In this document: one piece after another, positions 1 through 4,740 of the stretch
How the letters are laid out: each line of letters opens with the position of its first letter
Numbering within the stretch: the stretch's first letter is position 1
Source: Methanomicrobiales archaeon
GTDB lineage: Archaea; Halobacteriota; Methanomicrobia; Methanomicrobiales; Methanospirillaceae
Reading direction: 5' to 3'
DNA: 5,033 nucleotides
Assembly: GCA_012798365.1 (NCBI GenBank)
Contig: JAAZNH010000303.1
Span: forward strand, 1-5,033
The notes under the pieces: model-generated
Told to the model about the DNA's origin: nothing
The model's input: the letters and a program-made list of their open reading frames with translations, nothing else
Database searches by the model: none
Translations under genes and position numbers: made by a program

Positions 1-792
1 CCGGCTGAGGTCAAGGCCGTGGACGGAATGCAGGAGGATTTCCTGGCGCTCTTCGAAGGTGAGGGCAGGGCCCCCGGCACCTTCGAGCAGGTCCTGGTAC
101 ACCACAAGAAGGATCGTCCCGGACCCGCAGGCCGGATCAAAGACCCGGAGCGGCAGGACTTCCCGGATCTTCCGGCCGGACCGGGCTGTTGCAAGTGCCC
201 CGGTCACCAGGTATTCCACGAGAGCGTCGGGCGGCACCAGGGTTGTGCCGGAGAGGACCGTGTCATGGGTGTCCACGACAGCCGCCATATGAGTGGCCGA
301 GCGCCGGACCGTCCGGCCAAGGTACTGTCCCATCACCCTCGCCAGGGCCAGGCCGGGCATGCGGGAAAGATCATAGCGCCGGTCCGGCGCAAGGAGGACA
401 TCCAGGATCCCGTGGACCACCCGCGCATCCAATACCGGCGAACCGGCCGGAACCTGCCGGTGCGGGAGCGGGGGCGCTTCATCGGAGTACAGGGCATCGG
501 CAACCGGTGCGAGCTCGTCCATGAGAGCGGCAATGCCCCGTTCGTGCCGGAGCCGGGCAAGCGTCCCGGCCGGGACAAGGTGCCGGTCTTCCGCAACCCG
601 GAGAAACAGGAGCGGGAGGAGCACCCGGTTCACCGCGGCCATGATCCCGTCGCTGTGGAGCTCAAGGTTGGTGCGGGCAATGCTCCGGGCCAGCTGCTCG
701 CGCCAGCGCACGAGGTCGTGGTGGAGAGCGATCTCCATAAGGCTGGTATCCGGATGGGGCATGATTTGGGTGGGCGTATCCGGATCCTGCAT
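1..792 (-). CDS. Eco57I-like N6-adenine DNA methyltransferase / restriction-modification protein, N-terminal part
   Basis: This open frame runs from an ATG at 792 to the left window edge without a stop, giving 264 residues; the C-terminus lies outside. Residues 29-82 (RWREQLARSIARTN...FLRVAEDR) match the helical start typical of Eco57I/type IIG-style enzymes, where a conserved FLR-x-x-ED-R segment sits. Residues 185-196 (LVPPDALVEYLV) occupy the place of motif X, which in relatives usually reads YYTP-x-x-IV. Residues 219-227 (DPACGSGTI) are SAM-binding motif I, and HGLDLS near residue 258 fits motif II with acidic D261. Relatives methylate adenine N6 in a target site using SAM; many carry a fused nuclease. 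The NPPY catalytic motif and any nuclease domain are beyond the edge, so a pure methyltransferase cannot be told from a combined enzyme. There is no Shine-Dalgarno before the ATG; a TATA-like element 25 bases upstream suggests a leaderless transcript. In-frame ATGs at codons 11 and 19 are possible alternatives. Confidence 0.88.
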   Translation of the reverse strand, partial: MQDPDTPTQIMPHPDTSLMEIALHHDLVRWREQLARSIARTNLELHSDGIMAAVNRVLLPLLFLRVAEDRHLVPAGTLARLRHERGIAALMDELAPVADALYSDEAPPLPHRQVPAGSPVLDARVVHGILDVLLAPDRRYDLSRMPGLALARVMGQYLGRTVRRSATHMAAVVDTHDTVLSGTTLVPPDALVEYLVTGALATARSGRKIREVLPLRVFDPACGSGTILLVVYQDLLEGAGGPALTFEERQEILLHSVHGLDLSR

Positions 793-814
793 GAATATAC
801 TACTGTGCGGCGGT

Positions 815-822
815 GAAAATAA
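815..822 (-). promoter_or_regulatory. TATA-like element for the methyltransferase gene
   Basis: Read on the minus strand, an AT-rich TTATTTTC lies about 25-27 bases before the ATG at 792. That is the archaeal TATA-to-start spacing, so transcription would begin at or next to the start codon. No ribosome binding site precedes the ATG, which fits a leaderless mRNA. The match to a TATA consensus is only moderate. Confidence 0.4.
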
Positions 823-867
823 CCATGTTGATGCTCCGGGCGATGGAGCGGCGCGGGGAGCATCGTG

Positions 868-875
868 TTTTTATG
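868..875 (+). promoter_or_regulatory. TATA-like element for the solenoid-TPR gene
   Basis: TTTTTATG lies about 25 bases before the ATG at 897, in the most AT-rich part of the divergent gap. This places the transcript start at the codon itself and supports 897 over the upstream in-frame GTG at 813. A second AT-rich string (TTTTATATG, 891-899) overlaps the start codon; if it were the TATA box there would be no nearby downstream in-frame start to use. Confidence 0.42.
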
Positions 876-896
876 GTAATATTCTCAAGATTTTAT

Positions 897-2621
897 ATGA
901 AACATGCGCGACCTCCGGACACCTCCGGGGAGGGGTATGCAGACGGGAAGGGGGCAGGGGGGGCCGGTGCCGGCAGGGAACCCGGCCCGGGGACCACGGA
1001 GCCCCCGTACTCCCTTATCACCTTCCAGGACTATGTCGAACGGTTCAGACCTGCCTATCCGTACACGTTTGGAGGGGCGTTCCAGAGCCTTGCAGACCAG
1101 CTCGAGATACGCGTCTACAAAACGGATGACAACAATCGTGTCCATTTTCCCGGGGACCTGACGATCGACAATGCCCACGGTTTCTGTATGGTAGTCCCGG
1201 GAGACCTCATTGTCGACGGGAATATCCGTATGATGAAGGATCACGGGCCGGCCTTCCTTCACGTTACGGGAAACCTTACCGCTAAGAACCTGTTCTTAAA
1301 AAAACAGGGGTTCACCTGTATTGAAGGCGACGCCCGGATCGGTACGGGCATCCTCGTGACAAATACGGGTGCGGAGATCAATGCCCCGTCATCTGCACAT
1401 AATACCGGAAGTACGCTGATTGTCCAGGGAAAGGCTGTTGCGAATGTCATCATCAAGAGCAACACGGCGGTGCTCTTCTACGGGTCTGCCGAAGCGTATG
1501 CGGCTGGCGATTATGGTTTTTGCGAACTGCATGCCTCCCCCGACCGGTTCCATTACATGGTGCCGTTCCACGAACTCATCTTCTCAGGCGCAGCCGGCCT
1601 CCCGGCCCCGTCCGGCCTTTTTGACGAGGATGGGATTATCGCTGAGAGCGCGGAGAGATACCTGCTCGCGAACCGTAAAATCCTGAGCTCCCTTGTTCCT
1701 GCTGATACAACCACAAAACCGGTCCTTCCCCTGCATAACGCTGCCCTGCAGTACGACGAGATCGAAGCATTCTTACAAAAGCATGGCCAGGTCGCGCCGG
1801 GCCAGCACCGGAAGCAGGCTGACGATCTCATGAAGAAGAACGATTTTTCCGGTATCATGGCCAACTGCGAACGGTGGGTTGCAGAGACAAACGATCCGTT
1901 CTTCTACCTGGTTGTTGTGGATGCCTGTCAGAAAAAGATGGATCTCACCACCGGTGTGGCATGGGCACGCCGGTGCCTGGAGCGGTTTGGCAGCCACAAC
2001 TGGATGTTCCGGTTCCTGCTGAGTACAGATCTGGCACTCGGCCGGACCGAGGAGGCATGGCAGGACTGGTGCCGGTTCCGGCAGGGGCTCTTGTGGGATA
2101 AGCCGGAGAACGATAATATTCTCCAGCTCGCGATTGCAGCCGCTATTACCACCGGCAGGTCCGAAAAAGCCCACACTGAGCTGGCAGGAAAATTCCGGAC
2201 CTTCACCTCAGACAGCCCCAATTTCTGGTTCAACGCCGCCTGTCTGGGATCCCGGGCCGGCAATCTCAACGATGCCGTCTACTTTGCCTGGCAGTCGCTG
2301 CGCCTCGGGAAGCCCCGCGCGGACTTTGATTCGGAACCTGATTTCGATCCCGTAAAGGATGAACCGGCATTCCAGGCAGTCCTTGCTCTTGGCGCTACGT
2401 CACCCAGCCGGCGTGCGGCCCTTGTCAGGGGCAGTCATACGAGGGAAATTACCATCGATGCAACGACCGTGACGGTGCAGGACGACAGGAGTACACGGAC
2501 GCTGGAGCACGACAACCCCGCCGAGGCCCTGACGGCCTTCTTCCATCTCGTGGCAGAGGCAAAAGCGCAGGGGTATCACACCCAAAAACCCTCAGGCGCA
2601 TCCCCCGTTTCACCGGATTGA
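897..2621 (+). CDS. Bactofilin-like beta-solenoid / TPR-like protein with a degenerate WGR-like C-terminus
   Basis: The protein has 574 residues from the ATG at 897. The frame opens earlier (GTG 813, ATGs 825-873), but those starts lie inside the divergent promoter region and lack a good ribosome site. Residues 7-36 are a Gly/Pro-rich linker. Residues 84-200 contain repeated turns of the type h-x-G-D/N-h (VPGDLIVDGNI at 100, VTGNLTAKNL at 123, IEGDARIGTGI at 142, VQGKAVANVII at 176), as in the beta-solenoid of polymer-forming bactofilin-like proteins. Residues about 305-500 are helical and TPR-like, ending in NAACLGSRAGNLNDAVYFAW and a DSEPDFDPVKDEPAFQAVL stretch typical of the last TPR unit in bacterial proteins. 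Residues 513-560 (EITIDATTVTV...EALTAFFHLVAEAKAQGY) resemble a WGR domain without the W-G-R-x-G loop. There is no signal peptide or membrane helix, so it is probably cytoplasmic. A scaffold or protein-interaction role is inferred; no enzymatic motif is seen. Confidence 0.82.
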   Translation: MKHARPPDTSGEGYADGKGAGGAGAGREPGPGTTEPPYSLITFQDYVERFRPAYPYTFGGAFQSLADQLEIRVYKTDDNNRVHFPGDLTIDNAHGFCMVVPGDLIVDGNIRMMKDHGPAFLHVTGNLTAKNLFLKKQGFTCIEGDARIGTGILVTNTGAEINAPSSAHNTGSTLIVQGKAVANVIIKSNTAVLFYGSAEAYAAGDYGFCELHASPDRFHYMVPFHELIFSGAAGLPAPSGLFDEDGIIAESAERYLLANRKILSSLVPADTTTKPVLPLHNAALQYDEIEAFLQKHGQVAPGQHRKQADDLMKKNDFSGIMANCERWVAETNDPFFYLVVVDACQKKMDLTTGVAWARRCLERFGSHNWMFRFLLSTDLALGRTEEAWQDWCRFRQGLLWDKPENDNILQLAIAAAITTGRSEKAHTELAGKFRTFTSDSPNFWFNAACLGSRAGNLNDAVYFAWQSLRLGKPRADFDSEPDFDPVKDEPAFQAVLALGATSPSRRAALVRGSHTREITIDATTVTVQDDRSTRTLEHDNPAEALTAFFHLVAEAKAQGYHTQKPSGASPVSPD

Positions 2622-2683
2622 GAGGACGGTGTCCCCACTATTTCATCACAGGCGATACATCATGACGGGGGTAAACCAAGCGG

Positions 2684-2689
2684 AAAAAA
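2684..2689 (-). terminator. U-run terminator of the minus-strand operon
   Basis: Six consecutive A on the plus strand give a U6 run in the minus-strand RNA (UCCUUUUUUCC), four bases after the stop codon of the zinc finger gene. Archaeal RNA polymerase terminates at such U tracts without needing a hairpin. The plus-strand gene ending at 2621 has no comparable T run after it; only a weak GGAC-GGT-GTCC repeat (2623-2633) follows. Confidence 0.5.
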
Positions 2690-2692
2690 GGA

Positions 2693-3001
2693 TCAGTCCC
2701 GGCCCATCCGGGTATGGATGGCGATCAGGCCGGCACAGGATTTGCAGGTATAATAGTCATCTTTCCAGCAGTCATTGCAACCCCACCGGCCGCAGAGCAC
2801 GCACTGCCGGAGTTCTACGACCGGGTGGGGGGTTGAGCAGAGATCGCAGAGATACCGGGAGAAGGTACCGGTATCTTTTACCGGGCCCTCGCCCTGCTTG
2901 CGCACGACGGTTACCTCGCTTTTCAGTTCGCGGAACCGCTCTGCTGCAGGGTTACTTTTTGGTACTGCCTTTTGTGGCAAGTTCCTTTTCCAGAGCGTCA
3001 A
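2693..3001 (-). CDS. Small cross-brace (FYVE/B-box-like) zinc finger protein
   Basis: This is the last gene of the six-gene operon, 102 residues if started at the TTG at 3001. Eight cysteines form four C-x2-C pairs: C52/C55, C67/C70, C75/C78 and C86/C89, with 11, 4 and 7 residues between pairs. The CVLCGRWGCNDC core has the C-x2-C-G-x3-C-x2-C spacing of cross-brace, treble-clef fingers such as FYVE, so two zinc ions are expected. The long form has a basic, polar N-terminus. No membrane segment or catalytic motif is visible, so the likely role is protein, lipid or nucleic-acid binding. The start is uncertain. TTG 3001 has GGAGG six bases before it but overlaps the preceding gene by 50 bases; GTG 2905 has GAGG eight bases before it, gives 70 residues, keeps all cysteines and does not overlap. 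The cysteine cluster makes the gene convincing; the start is a guess. Confidence 0.8.
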   Translation of the reverse strand: MTLWKRNLPQKAVPKSNPAAERFRELKSEVTVVRKQGEGPVKDTGTFSRYLCDLCSTPHPVVELRQCVLCGRWGCNDCWKDDYYTCKSCAGLIAIHTRMGRD

Positions 3002-3308
3002 GCCGTGCCTCCAGGCTGGTGAGCGTTGTCTCTAAGCCTTTTTCGTACTCCTTGAGTTCTGCCACGCGTTTCTCGTCCTGCTCGACAAGCCGCGTGTTCT
3101 TCTCCATAAACGTATCCAGCCGGGCGTGCGGGACGAGCTCCCACTCATCCACCATGGTCTGGAAGCGCCGGTCCAGGTACTCGTCAATCCGGCTCTCGAC
3201 CGGGCGGGCGAGCGAGACCTCCCCCTTCTGGCCACGGAAGAAGTAGTAGACAAGGAAGATGACCGTGCAGAGGACCAGGACAAGGATGATGAATTCAAGC
3301 AGGTCCAT
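2952..3308 (-). CDS. Paralogue C: membrane-anchored coiled-coil protein with DRRF-EW-L signature
   Basis: The protein has 118 residues. Residues 4-24 are one strongly hydrophobic helix (FIILVLVLCTVIFLVYYFF) followed by RGQKG, so the positive-inside rule puts the N-terminus outside and the rest in the cytoplasm. Residues 41-58 (IDEYLDRRFQTMVDEWEL) carry the signature shared with the two genes just upstream. Residues 62-111 form a charged heptad-type coiled coil (L85, L92, L96, L99, L103, L106, L110). It starts one base after the stop of paralogue B; AAGGGG at 3319-3324 is a plausible ribosome site. It is the only one of the three paralogues with a membrane helix, so it may anchor them to the membrane (inference). 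I do not recognise a named family. Confidence 0.85.
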   Translation of the reverse strand: MDLLEFIILVLVLCTVIFLVYYFFRGQKGEVSLARPVESRIDEYLDRRFQTMVDEWELVPHARLDTFMEKNTRLVEQDEKRVAELKEYEKGLETTLTSLEARLDALEKELATKGSTKK

Positions 3309-3309
3309 C

Positions 3310-3531
3310 TCACATCAGCCCCTTCAGCCGCTTTGCCCGGTTCTCGAGTGCAGTCAGCCGGTCTCCATGGGCAACACGGGATGCCTTCAGGTCCGGGATC
3401 TCCTGTTCGAGCGCCGCGAGCCGTGCGGTGAACGTTTCCAGGTCACGGCCCGTGGAGAGGTCCCATTCATCAACAATGTTCTGCATCCGCCGGTCAACAT
3501 ACGCGTTGAGGTACGAGTCCATGCCAATCAT
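3310..3531 (-). CDS. Paralogue B: short soluble coiled-coil protein with DRRM-EW-L signature
   Basis: The protein has 73 residues and is almost nothing but the shared module. Residues 8-25 (LNAYVDRRMQNIVDEWDL) carry the signature and residues 30-70 a coiled-coil-like helix. It aligns without a gap to residues 33-105 of paralogue A at a fixed offset of 32 (Y11/Y43, D13/D45, W23/W55, I45/I77, V53/V85, R58/R90, L62/L94), so it looks like a duplicate that lacks A's N-terminal extension. The start is well fixed: the ATG overlaps the stop of A as ATGA, and GGAGG at 3539-3543 sits seven bases upstream, which implies translational coupling. There is no membrane segment, signal peptide or cysteine. 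It may pair with A or C through the coiled coil (inference); the function is unknown. Confidence 0.82.
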   Translation of the reverse strand: MIGMDSYLNAYVDRRMQNIVDEWDLSTGRDLETFTARLAALEQEIPDLKASRVAHGDRLTALENRAKRLKGLM

Positions 3532-3845
3532 CGCTGTGCCTCCAGGGTCGTAATGAGCGCGTCAAGCGCCTCCACCCGGGCATCGGTTGCCACCTTTGCG
3601 GCATACATGCCGGTAATCTCGTCGGTCACGCGGGCGAGCCGGGTCTCGAGCGCGTGCAGGTCGCTCTCGGTGACAAGGTCCCATTCCTCAATGATCCGGG
3701 CAAAGTGCCGGTCAAAGTAGGCATCCAGGGACCGGTCCAGCGTGGGGACGCGGGACTCGATCGTTTGCGGGATTGCGGTAACCGAGTCCCAGAACGATCC
3801 ACCGGTGATGGTCTTTTCCGGGGTATTGTAGATGACGGGTTCCAT
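3528..3845 (-). CDS. Paralogue A: soluble coiled-coil protein with DRHF-EW-L signature
   Basis: The protein has 105 residues. An N-terminal extension of about 35 residues (with GGSFWDSVTAIPQTIESRV) precedes the signature at 40-57 (LDAYFDRHFARIIEEWDL). Residues 60-105 are predicted helix or coiled coil (L63, L66, L70, V73, I77, then V85, V91, L94, L97, L101). There is no membrane helix. ESRV at 30-33 in the extension recurs as ESRI at 38-41 in paralogue C, so A and C may share some upstream sequence as well as the core. The gene starts three bases after paralogue D's stop; its ribosome site AGGTGA (3854-3859) lies inside the last codons of D. The family is not recognised; a structural or adaptor role in the operon's complex is inferred from the coiled coil and the context. 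Confidence 0.84.
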   Translation of the reverse strand: MEPVIYNTPEKTITGGSFWDSVTAIPQTIESRVPTLDRSLDAYFDRHFARIIEEWDLVTESDLHALETRLARVTDEITGMYAAKVATDARVEALDALITTLEAQR

Positions 3846-3848
3846 AGG

Positions 3849-3860
3849 TTACTTCACCTT
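3849..3860. repeat. 12-base direct repeat, copy at the end of gene D
   Basis: TTACTTCACCTT occurs here and again at 4229-4240. On the minus strand this copy encodes the last residues of gene D plus its stop (AAG GTG AAG TAA) and provides the AGGTGA ribosome site for paralogue A. Confidence 0.6.
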
Positions 3861-4229
3861 CTGTTCCTGGTCACGGGCATTAGAAAGGAGGCCGTCAAGC
3901 TTTTTGTCCCTGACCAGGTTCTCGATCTTGGTCAGCCTCGCGCTGAGCAGTTTCTCTTTTGCATAGATGGAAGTCTCAAGGGCGATAATCTCGTCCTCGG
4001 TTTTTTTGATTTCCGCGACCTGTTCTGCCGAGAGGCGCGTGAACGGGAATCCTTTCTGCGCTTCGTGCTTCTGGAGGAGCGCAAGCTTGTCCTTCTCCAG
4101 TTCAAGTTCGATCTTCCGGTTGGAGGTCCGCATGATCCGGATCTCGCGGATGATCAGGTACATGACCACCATGCCAAGGAAGATGATGAACGCCATGACC
4201 ACGGTGTCAGTTATTGCGGTTTCTGCCAT
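3849..4229 (-). CDS. Gene D: single-pass membrane protein with cytoplasmic coiled coil
   Basis: The protein has 126 residues. Residues 10-27 (VVMAFIIFLGMVVMYLII) form one membrane helix, followed by REIRIMR and further basic residues, so the tail should be cytoplasmic. Residues 37-59 and 67-107 are two highly charged coiled-coil stretches separated by a short break (GFPFTR, 60-65). Gene D has the same layout as paralogue C (helix, basic turn, coiled coil) but lacks the DR...EW-L signature. It could be a distant relative or an unrelated partner. Its ATG has a good ribosome site, AGGTGA at 4234-4239, in the 25-base gap after gene E. No enzymatic motif is present. A membrane anchor or assembly role is inferred; I do not recognise the family. 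Confidence 0.85.
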   Translation of the reverse strand: MAETAITDTVVMAFIIFLGMVVMYLIIREIRIMRTSNRKIELELEKDKLALLQKHEAQKGFPFTRLSAEQVAEIKKTEDEIIALETSIYAKEKLLSARLTKIENLVRDKKLDGLLSNARDQEQKVK

Positions 4230-4240
4230 TACTTCACCTT
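4229..4240. repeat. 12-base direct repeat, copy before gene D
   Basis: This is the second copy of TTACTTCACCTT. On the minus strand it is AAGGTGAAGTAA, its last A being the first base of gene D's ATG, so it contains gene D's own ribosome site. The two copies bracket gene D exactly. Confidence 0.6.
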
Positions 4241-4254
4241 ATTTCTTCTACCTG

Positions 4255-4728
4255 CTAAAGGTTGTCTTTTCCGGAGGCATCCTTCACGGCTTTTTTTATG
4301 TCGCCGGCAGTCTTCTTTGCTGTTTTTCCTATGCTTTCCCCTGCCTTGCCGGCTTCCCGGGCCAGCCCGGTAGCAGCTTTTCCGGCCTCGGTCTTCACTT
4401 CACCGGCGGTCTTTGCCAGCGAGGCGCCGGCACCCGAGGCGGCATTCTTTGCTTTTTCCATAAGAGGCAGAGACCGGACAACCAGAACTGTGTCACCATC
4501 GGAAAGGCCAAGGGCAGAAAGGTCCTCCTCGCTCACCCGAACCTCGCCATCCCGGACCATCCTGTCAGCGATGATGGTGGCCGTGATTGTCCTCTTTGCC
4601 GTCTCGTTGACCAGGTCAACGTTGTCACCATCGCTGGCTTCCAGGGCAGACAGGTTCGTGACATGAATACGCACCCGGCCCTGGCTCGGGAACGATCGTT
4701 TCCTGATGGTTAACCGGACTTCCTGCAT
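4255..4728 (-). CDS. Gene E: duplicated barrel-like (Cdc48-N/double-psi-like) domain fused to an 11-mer repeat tail
   Basis: This is the first gene of the operon, 157 residues. Residues 1-88 contain two similar halves: GRVRIHVTNLSALEASDGDNVDLV (from 17) and GEVRVSEEDLSALGLSDGDTVLVV (from 61). Each ends in L-x-x-x-D-G-D-x-V-x-h-V. That pattern resembles the Cdc48/VAT N-terminal double-psi barrel, in which GR...L...GD-x-V recurs, but the assignment is an inference. Residues 90-157 are rich in Ala, Lys and Gly with no Pro, Cys or aromatic residue, and repeat every 11 residues (V111, L122, I133 and I144 occupy the same phase), as in LEA-type or amphipathic surface-binding helices. There is no signal peptide or membrane helix. 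There is no ribosome site; the TATA box 25-30 bases upstream suggests leaderless translation from ATG 4728. The stop is TAG. A binding or stress-related role is possible but not shown. Confidence 0.83.
   Translation of the reverse strand: MQEVRLTIRKRSFPSQGRVRIHVTNLSALEASDGDNVDLVNETAKRTITATIIADRMVRDGEVRVSEEDLSALGLSDGDTVLVVRSLPLMEKAKNAASGAGASLAKTAGEVKTEAGKAATGLAREAGKAGESIGKTAKKTAGDIKKAVKDASGKDNL
4276..4407 (-). repeat. Four 11-residue repeats in the tail of gene E
   Basis: Residues 108-151 divide into four units: AGEVKTEAGKA, ATGLAREAGKA, GESIGKTAKKT and AGDIKKAVKDA. The single large aliphatic residue comes at unit position 4 every time (V, L, I, I) and Ala or Val at position 8. An 11-residue period is about three helical turns, giving one narrow apolar stripe on a mostly charged helix. 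Confidence 0.7.
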
Positions 4729-4740
4729 ACTGGATACACA

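Noticed and set aside
19..816. Long plus-strand open frame opposite the methyltransferase
   Set aside because: Its product is rich in Arg, Pro, Gly and His without any recognisable motif, while the opposite strand encodes motif I and a family-typical N-terminus; it is an antisense by-product of high GC.
813..896. N-terminal extension of the solenoid-TPR protein from GTG 813
   Set aside because: It overlaps the probable methyltransferase TATA element, leaves only 20 bases between the divergent genes, has no ribosome site, and is skipped by a TATA-like element positioned for ATG 897.
2622..2692. Possible small gene or hairpin terminator between the convergent genes
   Set aside because: No start with a ribosome site and no strong stem were found; only the weak GGAC-GGT-GTCC repeat and the minus-strand U run are present.
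2629..3246. Plus-strand open frame opposite the zinc finger and paralogue C
   Set aside because: It has a low-complexity Ser/Arg-rich product, no ribosome site, and lies wholly opposite well-supported genes.
3654..4373. Plus-strand open frame opposite genes A, D and E
   Set aside because: It spans three minus-strand genes with clear coding character, ribosome sites and a membrane helix; its apparent hydrophobic segments are reverse complements of charged coiled-coil codons.
3967..4713. Plus-strand open frame with Ser/Phe-rich stretches resembling a membrane protein
   Set aside because: The composition is what results from reading Lys/Glu/Ala codons of genes D and E backwards; there is no promoter or ribosome site.
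2693..4728. Gas vesicle, archaellum or chemosensory cluster
   Set aside because: None of the six proteins shows GvpA, FlaI/FlaJ, Che or MCP motifs; small coiled-coil and membrane proteins alone do not justify that assignment.
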